A stretch of 13,223 nucleotides of DNA from Acidovorax sp. (lineage in GTDB: Bacteria; Pseudomonadota; Gammaproteobacteria; Burkholderiales; Burkholderiaceae_C), in assembly GCA_011620245.1 (NCBI GenBank), contig WOZN01000128.1, positions 1 through 13,223 on the forward strand, read 5' to 3'. Below the pieces are notes generated by a model. It ran no database searches and was not told where the DNA came from. It saw only the letters and a program-made list of their open reading frames with translations. The translations under genes were made by a program, and so were the position numbers. Shown here piece by piece: positions 1 through 7,451 of this stretch (positions within the stretch are counted from its first letter, which is position 1; each line of letters starts with the position of its first letter).

Positions 1-96
1 ACCTTGTGGGTGAGAGCGCTATGCACCCGCCAGCACCGCGCTCGGGGCGCCATGCAGCGTTGCTCCTCCTTGCGGGCAGTAGCCCGCCGCGTCGTC
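1..96. repeat. Terminal direct repeat, left copy (may extend beyond window)
   Basis: Positions 1-96 align by eye with 13095-13191 in the same orientation. There are four substitutions in the first 76 bases, then a short patch with a one-base length difference, then agreement again through GTCGTC. Similarity fades after about 96. The left edge is the window boundary, so the real repeat may be longer. In the right copy the start contains a small inverted repeat (CACC-TTTT-GGGTG), part of which is cut off here. Both copies keep a short reading frame open from an ATG (position 21 here). I do not recognise it as a named insertion sequence. It is most likely a dispersed intergenic repeat, but its function is unknown. 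Confidence 0.8.
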
Positions 97-398
97 TCGT
101 CTTGCCTGGCACCCCGATCACGGCACCGGCAGGCGCATCCAACCGCCGCTTCTAGGGTAACCAAAACTTTAGGCGCTGGGCAAGGGTGCACGCATAGTCC
201 TGCTCCCAGGCAAAGCGCAGGCGCGGGGCGCACTGGCATGTCAGACAAGGCCCCATGCATTTCCCTTGCCGTCCGCGCCATGCCGCGGCGACCATCTTTG
301 GGAAATCTTCCAGTCCGGGTGCACAAGGCCTTGTCCGACACACGCGTCTGGTGAATCTGCCATACAGTGATAACCCATCTTTCTTACCAGATACACCC
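97..398. other. About 300 bp without a convincing gene
   Basis: No reading frame here has recognisable family motifs. A 44-codon frame starting at 21 in the repeat ends with TAG at 153-155. On the minus strand a frame ending with a stop at 152-154 reads through a peptide with the look of a protein tail (AWEQDYACTLAQRLKFW). I could not match it to a family and saw no start or domain upstream, so it may be a gene remnant or chance. The last stretch before 399 should hold the promoter of the GlsB-like gene, but I see no clear -35/-10 pair. Confidence 0.4.
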
Positions 399-650
399 AT
401 GCTCTCAATCCTCGGGACTCTCATTATCGGACTCATCGTTGGCTTCATTGCGCGGGCGATCAAACCGGGCGACGACAAGTTGGGCTGGATCATGACCGCC
501 TTGCTGGGCGTGGCGGGTTCATTTCTCGCCAGCTACGTGGGGGCAGCCATGGGCTGGTACGCGCAAGGCACCCCCGCAGGCTGGATTGCCTCGGTGGCGG
601 GCGCTGTGGTGTTGCTGGTGATCTACAGCCTGGTCAAGAGCAAGACCTGA
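399..650 (+). CDS. GlsB/YeaQ/YmgE family small membrane protein
   Basis: An 83-residue hydrophobic protein of the transglycosylase-associated / GlsB-YeaQ-YmgE family. These are small inner-membrane proteins often linked to stress responses, with no known enzymatic activity. Three membrane segments are visible: about residues 2-21, 30-50 and 61-78. The family signature is present: a glycine-rich first helix (GTLIIGLIVGFIARAIKPG), then a short polar loop with GDDKLGW, then a GVAGSFLA segment. I chose the ATG at 399 because the protein then starts directly with the first membrane helix, as in family members. An in-frame ATG at 255 would add 48 residues of unrelated composition. The ribosome-binding site is weak. 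It is flanked by gaps and appears to be a single-gene unit. The family assignment is firm; the physiological role here is inferred. Confidence 0.88.
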   Translation: MLSILGTLIIGLIVGFIARAIKPGDDKLGWIMTALLGVAGSFLASYVGAAMGWYAQGTPAGWIASVAGAVVLLVIYSLVKSKT

Positions 651-889
651 TCGCAGGCAAGCCCACACAACAACCGGCAAGGAGCGCCCACGGCATCCGC
701 CCGGCAGATGGCCGCGGACGACCGTGCAGCGCAGCCGCCACCTTGCTGCATCAGCGCGCCTGACATCGTGAACAAGTTCTGAGTGGCTGCGGCGACCAGC
801 GCGGTACAGGCGCCCGGGCCAGACTGGGCAGTGGATGCACGCAGCGTCAGCCGCTAAGGGCTCGCAAATAACCGCACCACACCTCGCAT
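651..889. other. Intergenic gap between the GlsB-like gene and def
   Basis: About 240 bases between the ends of two converging genes. I see no reading frame with a recognisable product, no tRNA-like fold and no strong hairpin with a T-run on either strand. It may hold the transcription end points of both neighbours, but nothing can be pinned down by eye. Confidence 0.4.
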
Positions 890-1429
890 CTACCGATCTT
901 GCGCAACGCCAATCTCCTGGAAGAGCACTTCGGTATAGCCAAACTGCGCAAAATCACGCACCCGCATGGGATACAACTTGCCCACCAGGTGATCGCATTC
1001 GTGCTGCACGACACGGGCATGAAATCCTTCCACCATACGGTCGATCGGGTCACCATAGGGGTCAAACCCCGTGTAGCGAATGCGCAGCCAGCGCGGAACC
1101 TTGCCGCACAATCCTGGCACCGAAAGACACCCTTCCCAATCCTCATCCTCCTCTGCGCCCACCGGGGTGATAACCGGATTGAGAAGCACCGTGGTTGGCA
1201 CCAGCGGCCTATCGGGGTAGCGGGGATTGGGGTTGCCAGAGCCAAAAACCACCACCTGCAGATCCACACCAATCTGGGGGGCCGCCAGGCCCGCACCGTT
1301 GACCGATCGCATGGTTTCGAACATGTCGCGCACCAGCAAATGCAGTTCATCGGTATCAAACCTCTGCACGGGCTGGGCGATGCGCAGCAGGCGCGGATCG
1401 CCCATCTTCAAGATGGAATGAATAGTCAT
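890..1429 (-). CDS. def: Peptide deformylase
   Basis: A 179-residue peptide deformylase, which removes the N-terminal formyl group from nascent proteins in the cytosol using a bound metal ion. All three family motifs are intact: GAGLAAPQ at residues 45-52, EGCLS at 99-103 with the metal-binding Cys101, and HECDH at 143-147 with the two metal-binding histidines and the catalytic glutamate. Length matches the family (E. coli Def is 169). I chose the ATG at 1429 because it gives the typical [15 protein letters not shown] start. The frame stays open upstream to 1525, but that extension is not family-like. The usual partner fmt is not beside it, so this may be a second, stand-alone def copy; that is an inference. 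It diverges from the DUF454 gene across about 105 bp. Confidence 0.95.
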   Translation of the reverse strand: MTIHSILKMGDPRLLRIAQPVQRFDTDELHLLVRDMFETMRSVNGAGLAAPQIGVDLQVVVFGSGNPNPRYPDRPLVPTTVLLNPVITPVGAEEDEDWEGCLSVPGLCGKVPRWLRIRYTGFDPYGDPIDRMVEGFHARVVQHECDHLVGKLYPMRVRDFAQFGYTEVLFQEIGVAQDR

Positions 1430-1534
1430 GATGAAAAATAGGCCCTTCAACTGCCGCAATTCACTGCGTGCGCATGAAAGCTGGCAAGCATAGCGCGAGC
1501 GCAACGCCTTTGCCTGCATGCACAATCACCATCC

Positions 1535-1963
1535 ATGGCTTCGCCTGCCGACGATCCTTCTGACACACAAATCCCCCGAGAGCTACCGCTACCGCTACGT
1601 TGGCTGCTGAAGGCTTTTGCACTGCTGTGTCTGGTGCTGGGCATTGTGGGTGTGTTTGTGCCTGGGTTGCCAACCACTGTTTTCATCCTGCTGTCCGCAT
1701 GGGCAGCGGCCCGCAGTTCGCCCGCGCTGTATCGATGGCTTTGGCACCACCGCCTGTTTGGCACCATGCTGCGCAACTGGGCCAATGGGGGCTGCGTAAG
1801 CCGCCGATCCAAGTGGAACGCCACCGCGATGATGGCCGTGAGCAGCATCATTCTGGCGCTCACCGAAACCCCACGCTGGACTGTGGTGCTTGCATGCATC
1901 TGCATGGCTTGCGTACTGGCGTGGCTATGGCGCAGACGCGAGCCCGCACGGGAGCCTTTTTGA
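1535..1963 (+). CDS. YbaN/DUF454 family inner-membrane protein
   Basis: A 142-residue protein of the DUF454 (YbaN) family of small inner-membrane proteins with no established biochemical role. The diagnostic run is present: a hydrophobic helix (about residues 24-42), then VPGLPTTVFILLSAWAAARS (42-61), then LYRWLWHHRLFG (65-76) and a conserved NW pair near 81. The C-terminal half has two more hydrophobic segments (about 97-110 and 115-131) and ends in an arginine-rich tail. The charge pattern fits a cytoplasmic N-terminus. The start at 1535 gives a short polar lead before the first helix. The gene is divergent from def and ends 54 bp before the tRNA-Asn gene. Family assignment is confident; function is unknown. 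Confidence 0.9.
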   Translation: MASPADDPSDTQIPRELPLPLRWLLKAFALLCLVLGIVGVFVPGLPTTVFILLSAWAAARSSPALYRWLWHHRLFGTMLRNWANGGCVSRRSKWNATAMMAVSSIILALTETPRWTVVLACICMACVLAWLWRRREPAREPF

Positions 1964-2000
1964 TAGCGGCAGATCCGCACAAAGGCTGATTTTTTGTGTA

Positions 2001-2006
2001 TATAAT
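2001..2006 (+). promoter_or_regulatory. Probable -10 box of the tRNA-Asn promoter
   Basis: A perfect TATAAT lies 11 bases before the mature tRNA 5' end, inside an AT-rich patch (1989-2010) that stands out from the GC-rich surroundings. That spacing fits a stable-RNA promoter with a very short leader. I could not find a good -35 at 16-18 bp upstream, so the box is supported by position and sequence only. Confidence 0.55.
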
Positions 2007-2017
2007 TGAAGTCTTGT

Positions 2018-2093
2018 TCCTCGATAGCTCAGTCGGTAGAGCGCCGGACTGTTAATCCGTAGGTCCCTGGTTCGAGCCCAGGTCGAGGAGCCA
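2018..2093 (+). tRNA. tRNA-Asn, anticodon GUU
   Basis: A complete 76-nt tRNA with encoded CCA. The acceptor stem TCCTCGA pairs with TCGAGGA, the discriminator base is G, and the T-loop carries TTCGAG. The anticodon loop CTGTTAA places GTT at 2051-2053, which reads the Asn codons AAC and AAT. The sequence closely resembles bacterial tRNA-Asn. The top pair of the anticodon stem (2044 with 2060) reads C against T, a likely mismatch where E. coli has a G-U pair. A TATAAT box precedes the gene and a strong terminator follows it, so it is probably a single-gene unit. Confidence 0.97.
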
Positions 2094-2103
2094 TTCATTG
2101 GCA

Positions 2104-2140
2104 GCAAAAGGCCACCCTTCTCGGGGTGGCCTTTTGCTTT
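2104..2140 (+). terminator. Strong intrinsic terminator after tRNA-Asn
   Basis: A perfect 14-bp inverted repeat (2104-2117 with 2124-2137) closes a 6-base loop. Its base is A-rich on the left arm and T-rich on the right (CCTTTTGCTTT). It starts 10 bases after the tRNA CCA end. The A/T-flanked stem makes it potentially active in both directions, but the neighbour downstream reads away, so its main role is to end the tRNA transcript. Confidence 0.88.
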
Positions 2141-2377
2141 GCGAGCCCTAAGTGCGTCCTGCATGCTGCCAATGCCCGGCACCCTGATGCGCCCCCTATT
2201 TCCCAGGCAGTTTGTGCGGCTGACGGGCGTCTCAACGGGCTTGCACATTGCCCATGGGCAGCGGCCAATAGAACCTGTTCACGATCTTAAAATACAGCAG
2301 AGCCCGCGATGCAATAGCCGGGCCCTGTCAACACCCCAATCTCACAGTCCGGCCCCCGCCGCGACGTCTGGAACTCC

Positions 2378-3241
2378 ATGGATGCCACCACCCAACTCAA
2401 CGAACGCCGCCTGGCCGATGCCTGGGCCGAACTGCACGCCCACGCCAACAACGACAACCCCCTGCATGCCGATTCCTACCGGCTGGCCTTTGCCGACCCT
2501 GAGTTTTTGTTCCGCCGTGAAACGCGCGGCATCCGCTTTCAACTGGAAATGCTCAAGCCCGACATCGGCCAGGCCGAGCAAGGCATCGAGAACACGGTGG
2601 TGGTGTTCGGCAGCGCCCGCTTTGTGCCGCCCGATGAGGCGGCGGCAAAACTGAGCGAAGCCGAAGCCAGCGGCGACGAAGCGCAGCTGCTGAGCGCGCG
2701 CCGGGCCGTGGGCAATGCCCGCCACTATGACCTCGCCCGCCAGTTTGCCGGCATCGTGGCCGACTACAGCGAACGCCAGCGCCCCGCCGACCGTATCTAC
2801 ATCTGCACGGGCGGCGGCCCCGGCATCATGGAAGCCGCCAACCGGGGCGCCCACGAGTCGGGTGCACTGAACGTGGGCCTCAACATCGGCTTGCCGCACG
2901 AGCAAAGCGGCAACCGCTTCATCACGCCCTCGCTGAGCTTCAAGTTCCACTACTTTGCCCTGCGCAAGATGCATTTCATGATGCGCGCCAAGGCACTGGT
3001 GGCGTTCCCCGGCGGGTTTGGCACGCTCGATGAACTGTTCGAAGTGCTCACTCTGGTGCAGACCGGCAAGGCCAAGCCGGTGCCCATCGTGCTGTTCGGT
3101 GTGGATTACTGGAAGCGCCTGATCAACTTTGACGTGATGGTGGAAGAAGGCACCATCACGACCAAAGACCTGGAGCTGTTTCACTACACGGATGACCCCC
3201 AGGAGGCCTGGGGGCTGATCAAGGCTTTCTACAAGCTCTGA
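2378..3241 (+). CDS. LOG family (TIGR00730) Rossmann-fold protein
   Basis: A 287-residue protein of the LOG / TIGR00730 family, often mislabelled as lysine decarboxylase. Characterised members hydrolyse nucleoside 5'-monophosphates to base and ribose 5-phosphate (cytokinin-activating phosphoribohydrolase activity in LOG proteins). The nucleotide-binding motif GGGPGIMEA is at residues 145-153 and the catalytic PGGFGTLDE at 211-219; FGSAR at 77-81 starts the first Rossmann strand. It is longer than the roughly 190-residue short LOGs, with an extra N-terminal segment of about 70 residues, as in the long bacterial subgroup. The ATG at 2378 has a poor ribosome-binding site. An AT-rich TAAAAT at 2288-2293 may be part of its promoter, with a GCCCG/CGGGC hairpin (2302-2323) in the leader. 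It converges with rmuC, leaving 34 bp between stops. Substrate here is unknown. Confidence 0.92.
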   Translation: MDATTQLNERRLADAWAELHAHANNDNPLHADSYRLAFADPEFLFRRETRGIRFQLEMLKPDIGQAEQGIENTVVVFGSARFVPPDEAAAKLSEAEASGDEAQLLSARRAVGNARHYDLARQFAGIVADYSERQRPADRIYICTGGGPGIMEAANRGAHESGALNVGLNIGLPHEQSGNRFITPSLSFKFHYFALRKMHFMMRAKALVAFPGGFGTLDELFEVLTLVQTGKAKPVPIVLFGVDYWKRLINFDVMVEEGTITTKDLELFHYTDDPQEAWGLIKAFYKL

Positions 3242-3257
3242 TCCGAATTCGCATCCA

Positions 3258-3271
3258 GGCGCGCCAGCGCC
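3258..3271. other. Short hairpin between converging genes
   Basis: A perfect 5-bp stem (GGCGC / GCGCC) with a GCCA loop lies in the 34-bp gap between the LOG gene and rmuC stops. There is no T-run on either side, so it is a weak candidate for a shared bidirectional transcription end. Confidence 0.25.
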
Positions 3272-3275
3272 CGGT

Positions 3276-4889
3276 TCACAACAGGTCGTCCTCGGGGTCC
3301 AGATCTGGCAATGCCGAGGTGCTGGCGCCCGCTACGGGCAAGGCCGTGTCGGGCGCGGGCAGGTCCTGCACATCGCGCAACTTGCGCTGGATGGCGCGGG
3401 TGCGCACGCCCACTTCGTCAAACTTCCTGGCGGCGGCGTCGATGGATTTTTTGGTGGCTTCGACCACATCGCCAAACTTGGCGAACTCGGTCTTGACCAT
3501 GCCCAGAAGGCTCCACACCTCGGACGAGCGCTTTTCAATCGCCAGCGTCTTGAAGCCCATCTGCAGGCTGTTGAGCATGGCGGCCAGGTTGGCCGGGCCG
3601 GTGATCATCACGCGGCAGTCGTTCTGCACCGCTTCGACCAGGCCGGGGCGGCGCATCACCTCGGCAAACAGGCTCTCGGTGGGCAAATACAGCACGGCGA
3701 AGTCGGTGGTGTGCGGGGGCGAGACGTATTTGGCGAAGATCTTTTTGGCTTCGAGCTTGATTGAGGTTTCAAATGCATTGCCGGCCGAAGCGATGGCGGC
3801 CTTGTCGGCGGCGTCTTGCGCGTCATGCAGGCGCTGGTATTGCTCCACGGGGTATTTCGAGTCGATGGGCAGCCACACGGGGTGCTCGTCGCTCCGGCCC
3901 GGCAGGCGGATGGCGAACTCGACCAGCTCGTCGCTGCCCGGCACGGTCTTGACGTTGCGCGCAAACTGGTCGGGCGTGAGCACGTTGTCGATGATGGCCC
4001 CGAGCTGCATCTCGCCCCAGGTGCCGCGCGACTTGACGTTGGTCATCACGCGTTTGAGGTCGCCCACGCTGCCGGCCAGGGTCTGCATTTCTCCGAGGCC
4101 CTTGTGCACCTGTTCGAGCCGGTCGCTCACCAGCTTGAAGGATTCGCCCAGGCGCTGCTCCAGCGTGGCATGCAACTTTTCGTCCACGGTGCGGCGCATC
4201 TCTTCGAGCTTGGTGGCGTTGTCGGCCTGGATGGCACCGAGCCGCTCGTTGAGCGCCGTGCGCAGCTGCTCGGCATTGTGCTGGCTGCCCTGCACCAGGC
4301 CGGTGAGCTGCTGCGAGACGGCGTCCTGCAGCACCGAAAACTGGTTCTTGATCTGGTAGCTGTTGCCTTCGAGCTGGTCCTTGAGCGCATTCGACATGGT
4401 GCCCAGCTGGGCCTGGATGTCGGTCTTGAGCGAGTCGAGCGTGAGGCGCGTGGCGGCCTGCAGGGCCTCGAAGCGCTGGGCCAGGGCGGTGTCTTGGGCG
4501 GCCTGCCGCTGGGTGATGGCGGTGTCGAACGCCGTGAGGCGCTGCTCCAGCCGTCCCTCGAACACGCCAAACGCCGCCAGCAACTCGGCCCGGCCGTTGC
4601 GCGATTCGGTCACGGCCTGGGCCAGGCGTTCGTCCACGGCGTGGCGCAGGCCCTCCAGCGTGGTCTGCGTGGTCTGCGTGAAGCCGCGCAGTTGCTGGCC
4701 CATGCCGTCCATCGCGCCATCGTTTTTGGCCACGGCAATCTGCGTGGCCTGGGCAATGTGCTCCAGCGCCTGCAGGCGGGCCAGCCACTGCGGCGGCAGA
4801 TCGACGGGGGGACGGCGCAGCAGGAGCAGCACCAGCAAGATCAGCACCAGGGCCAACGCGGCCAGCAAAACAAGGGTGTCGGTGGTCAC
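3276..4889 (-). CDS. rmuC: DNA recombination protein RmuC
   Basis: A 537-residue RmuC family protein. RmuC limits DNA inversions and short-repeat recombination in E. coli and carries a nuclease-like domain; the biochemistry is not well settled. The layout fits: an N-terminal membrane helix (about residues 6-24), a long helical coiled-coil region rich in Gln, Leu, Glu and Ala (about 35-275), then the conserved RmuC domain with GTWGEMQLG at 289-297, DSKYPVEQY at 343-351 and MITGPANLAAML at 428-439. The tail is acidic (DLDPEDDLL). The start codon is GTG at 4889; no clear ribosome-binding site is seen and the region just upstream is AT-rich. It lies 71 bp after the dehydrogenase gene, with a palindromic repeat in the gap, so co-transcription with that gene is possible but uncertain. 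Confidence 0.95.
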   Translation of the reverse strand: MTTDTLVLLAALALVLILLVLLLLRRPPVDLPPQWLARLQALEHIAQATQIAVAKNDGAMDGMGQQLRGFTQTTQTTLEGLRHAVDERLAQAVTESRNGRAELLAAFGVFEGRLEQRLTAFDTAITQRQAAQDTALAQRFEALQAATRLTLDSLKTDIQAQLGTMSNALKDQLEGNSYQIKNQFSVLQDAVSQQLTGLVQGSQHNAEQLRTALNERLGAIQADNATKLEEMRRTVDEKLHATLEQRLGESFKLVSDRLEQVHKGLGEMQTLAGSVGDLKRVMTNVKSRGTWGEMQLGAIIDNVLTPDQFARNVKTVPGSDELVEFAIRLPGRSDEHPVWLPIDSKYPVEQYQRLHDAQDAADKAAIASAGNAFETSIKLEAKKIFAKYVSPPHTTDFAVLYLPTESLFAEVMRRPGLVEAVQNDCRVMITGPANLAAMLNSLQMGFKTLAIEKRSSEVWSLLGMVKTEFAKFGDVVEATKKSIDAAARKFDEVGVRTRAIQRKLRDVQDLPAPDTALPVAGASTSALPDLDPEDDLL

Positions 4890-4906
4890 GGAATTTTTAC
4901 TATATT

Positions 4907-4961
4907 TTTTATAGCTGCTAGCGCTTACTCAATAAGCGCTAGCGGCCTATTTGGCTTGAAT
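4907..4961. repeat. Comamonadaceae-type palindromic intergenic repeat, copy 1
   Basis: An 11-bp perfect stem (GCTAGCGCTTA at 4917-4927 with TAAGCGCTAGC at 4933-4943) closes a 5-base loop. It is followed on the plus strand by GGCCTATTTGGCTTGAAT and preceded by an AT-rich run. It matches the minus strand of 8726-8776 in 42 of 51 positions by hand alignment. I recognise this element as common between genes in Acidovorax, Comamonas and Delftia. It fills most of the 71-bp gap and touches the dehydrogenase stop codon. No T-run follows the stem in the direction of local transcription, so it is not a standard intrinsic terminator for those genes. Confidence 0.85.
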
Positions 4962-5956
4962 CACTGTGCACGCTGGCCGGCCAGGGGCTGGTTCACCGGG
5001 GTGAGCGGGCCGCGCCCGTCAAAAAAGGCAATCAGGTTGTCGGCCGCCAGGTTGGCCATGGCCAGGCGCGTTGGCACCGTGGCGCTGGCGATATGCGGCG
5101 TGAGCACCACATTGGGCACCGTGAGCAGGTCGGGGTGCACGCTGGGCTCGCCCTCGAACACGTCCAGGCCAGCCGCCGCAATGCGCCGCTCGCGCAATGC
5201 CACAGCCAGGGCCGCGTCATCGACAATGCCGCCGCGTGCAATGTTGACGAGCGTGGCCGTGGGCTTCATCTGCGCCAGCTCGGCCGCGCCAATCATGTGG
5301 TGCGATGCAGCGCTGTAGGGCAGCGCCAGCACCACATGGTCGGCCGTGCGCAGCAACTCGTCTTTTTCGACATGGCGGGCTTTGCATTCGGCCTCCAGCG
5401 CGGGCGAAAGGCGCGAGCGGTTGTGATAGACCACGTTCATGCCAAAGCCATGTGCGCCGCGTTTGGCAATGCCCTGGCCGATGCGCCCCATGCCGATGAT
5501 GCCCAGCGTGCTGCCATGGATGTCGCGGCCCGCAAACATGTCGTAGCGCCAGGTGGTCCACTTTCCGGCGCGCAGGTAATGCTCGGCTTCGGTGATGCGC
5601 CGGGCCGTGGCCATCAGCAGCGCAAAGCCGAAGTCGGCCGTGGTCTCGGTCAGCACGCCGGGGGTGTTGGTGCCCTGCACGCCGGCGGCCGTCATGGCGT
5701 CCACGTCAAAGTTGTTGTAGCCCACGGCCATGTTGGCCACGATTTTGAGGTGCGGCGCGGCGGCAATCAGCGCCGCGTCGATGCGCTGGCTGCCCGTGGT
5801 GAAGGCGCCGTCCTTGTCGGCCAGCCGCGCGGCCAGTTCCTCGGGCGACCAGATCACGTCATCGGGGTTGGCCTCGACCTCGAAATGCTGCGCCAGGCGC
5901 GCAACCACCTCGGGAAAGATCGCGCGGGCGACCAGGATGCGGGGCTTGCTGCTCAT
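4961..5956 (-). CDS. D-2-hydroxyacid dehydrogenase (glyoxylate/hydroxypyruvate reductase-like)
   Basis: A 331-residue NAD(P)-dependent D-isomer-specific 2-hydroxyacid dehydrogenase, most like the GhrB / D-glycerate dehydrogenase branch that interconverts glyoxylate and glycolate or hydroxypyruvate and D-glycerate. The cofactor motif GMGRIG is at residues 155-160. The catalytic set is complete: Arg241 in NIARGGIVDD, Glu270 in DVFEGEP, and His288 in LTPHIASA. The HNRSR segment at 178-182 has arginines after the second strand, which often goes with NADPH preference; this is an inference. The ATG at 5956 is preceded by GGAGA 10 bases upstream and gives the expected MSSKPRILVA start. The frame runs on upstream only because it overlaps the antiporter gene. 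It begins 17 bp after the antiporter stop, so the two are probably one transcript. Exact substrate is not decidable by eye. Confidence 0.93.
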   Translation of the reverse strand: MSSKPRILVARAIFPEVVARLAQHFEVEANPDDVIWSPEELAARLADKDGAFTTGSQRIDAALIAAAPHLKIVANMAVGYNNFDVDAMTAAGVQGTNTPGVLTETTADFGFALLMATARRITEAEHYLRAGKWTTWRYDMFAGRDIHGSTLGIIGMGRIGQGIAKRGAHGFGMNVVYHNRSRLSPALEAECKARHVEKDELLRTADHVVLALPYSAASHHMIGAAELAQMKPTATLVNIARGGIVDDAALAVALRERRIAAAGLDVFEGEPSVHPDLLTVPNVVLTPHIASATVPTRLAMANLAADNLIAFFDGRGPLTPVNQPLAGQRAQ

Positions 5957-5973
5957 GGCAAAAAAATCTCCAA

Positions 5974-7383
5974 TCAACGAAACCAGATAAAGGTCATGAC
6001 AATGAACAAGGGCACCAGAACGCCGAAGGACCACAGCATGTAGCCAAAGAAGCTGGGCATGTTCACACCACGGTCTTCGGCCATGGCCTTGACCATCATA
6101 TTGGGCGCATTGCCGATGTAGGTGTTGGCGCCCATGAACACGGCGCCCGCCGAAATGGCCGCCAGCGTGGGGGCCAGCGTGGTCATGAGCACGGCAGGGT
6201 CGCCCCCGGCAGTATTGAAGAACACCAGGTAGGTGGGTGCGTTGTCCAGAAACGAAGACAGCGCCCCGGTGGCCCAGAAATACATGGCCGGGTCGGGCGA
6301 CCCGTCGGGCCGCGTCACGGCAGCGACGATGGCGCCGAACGGCCCATTCACGCCCGCCTTGAGCATGGCGATCACGGGAATGATGGTCAGGAAGATGCCC
6401 GCAAACAGCTTGGCCACTTCCTGCATGGGGCCCCAGCCAAACTCGTTGTCGGCATGGACCTTTTGGGGCGTGAGCCAGAGCGAGGCCAGCGTGACGAGGA
6501 CCAGGCCGGCATCGCGCACGATGCCGGGCAGGCCGACCTCGGTGCCGGCGATGTTGAACACCATGGGCGATTTCCACAAGCCGCTGAGCAGCACCAGCGC
6601 CACCACCGCACCCAGCAGGGCAAAGTTGACCTTGCCATCAAAACCGATGGCGCGGGTGTCGGGGGTCGGGTCCTGGGGTGTCACCTCTTTGTTGCGGTGG
6701 AAATACCAGCTGTCCAGCGCATAAAACAGCACCAGCAAAACGCCCACCAGAAACAGCGTCTCCTGGAAGATATGGGCCACCGTCCAGAAGAAATCCACGC
6801 CCTTCAAAAAGCCCAGGAACAGCGGCGGATCACCCAGCGGCATGAGCGAGCCGCCCGCGTTGGAGACGATGAAGATGAAGAACACCACCACATGGGCCAC
6901 ATGCTTGCGGTTGTCATTGGCACGGATCAGCGGGCGGATCAGCAGCATCGATGCGCCCGTGGTGCCCATGAAGCTGGCCAGCAAGGCGCCAATGGCCAGG
7001 ATGGCCGTGTTTAGCCCCGGGCTGCCATGCAGATTGCCCCGGATGTAGATGCCACCCGACACCGCAAACAGCGCCGTAAGAAGAATGACGAACGGAATGT
7101 ATTCGGCCAGCAGCGCATGCACAAAGCTGGCGCCCGCCGCCGCCGGGCCGAACACCAGGGCAAACGGCACCAGAAACGCCAGCCCCCAGGCTGCCGCCAC
7201 CTTGCCGAAATGGTGGTGCCAGAAGATGGGCGCCAGCAAGGGCATGAGCGCAATCGACAGCAAAATGCCGGCAAACGGCACGCCCCAGAGCATCGAAAGG
7301 CGGCTGCCATCCATGCCGGCAGCGCAGGCCAGACCGGGCAGCGCACACAGGGCGGCGGCGGTCAGCCAGCGGGAAATCGCCAT
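5974..7383 (-). CDS. Putative Na+/H+ antiporter or citrate transporter, CitMHS_2/NhaD-like
   Basis: A 469-residue polytopic membrane protein of the ion-transporter superfamily, in the group usually annotated as sodium:proton antiporter or putative citrate transporter. It opens with a cleavable-looking signal sequence (residues 1-22, ending ACAAG), then LLSIALMPLLAPIFWHHHFGK at 41-61. Roughly 10-12 hydrophobic helices follow. Two internal motifs match the NhaD/ArsB style: NAGGSLMPLGDPPLFLGFL (175-193), and SSFLDNAPTYLVFF (376-389) with MGANTYIGNAPNMMVKA (417-433). The ATG at 7383 has a strong AAGGAGA site 8 bases upstream; an upstream in-frame start at 7455 would overlap the pncB end and lacks one. 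It lies 68 bp after pncB and 17 bp before the dehydrogenase gene. The fold is clear; the transported ion is inferred from family naming only. Confidence 0.9.
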   Translation of the reverse strand: MAISRWLTAAALCALPGLACAAGMDGSRLSMLWGVPFAGILLSIALMPLLAPIFWHHHFGKVAAAWGLAFLVPFALVFGPAAAGASFVHALLAEYIPFVILLTALFAVSGGIYIRGNLHGSPGLNTAILAIGALLASFMGTTGASMLLIRPLIRANDNRKHVAHVVVFFIFIVSNAGGSLMPLGDPPLFLGFLKGVDFFWTVAHIFQETLFLVGVLLVLFYALDSWYFHRNKEVTPQDPTPDTRAIGFDGKVNFALLGAVVALVLLSGLWKSPMVFNIAGTEVGLPGIVRDAGLVLVTLASLWLTPQKVHADNEFGWGPMQEVAKLFAGIFLTIIPVIAMLKAGVNGPFGAIVAAVTRPDGSPDPAMYFWATGALSSFLDNAPTYLVFFNTAGGDPAVLMTTLAPTLAAISAGAVFMGANTYIGNAPNMMVKAMAEDRGVNMPSFFGYMLWSFGVLVPLFIVMTFIWFR

Positions 7384-7451
7384 GAATTTGTCTCCTTCTT
7401 GTCGAGGATTGGCTGGGTCCACGCGCGGCGTGGGCAGCATGATCGGTGTGG

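Noticed and set aside
2018..2140. tRNA-Asn as an integration site for a genomic island
   Set aside because: No integrase gene and no duplicated tRNA 3' end is visible in the window; the following sequence is a normal terminator and a housekeeping-type gene.
2342..3184. 280-codon minus-strand frame opposite the LOG-family gene
   Set aside because: The plus strand contains both LOG catalytic motifs in order; the minus frame is His/Ala/Gly-rich with no motif.
4901..4943. Copy 1 of the palindromic element as an intrinsic terminator for the dehydrogenase
   Set aside because: In the minus-strand direction the stem is followed by an A-rich, not T-rich, stretch; the T-run lies on the wrong side.
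3816..5318. 500-codon open frame on the plus strand opposite rmuC
   Set aside because: It is the reverse-strand shadow of rmuC and the dehydrogenase gene. Its product is a low-complexity Gly/Leu/His/Gln-rich peptide with no family motifs, as expected from GC-rich antisense frames.
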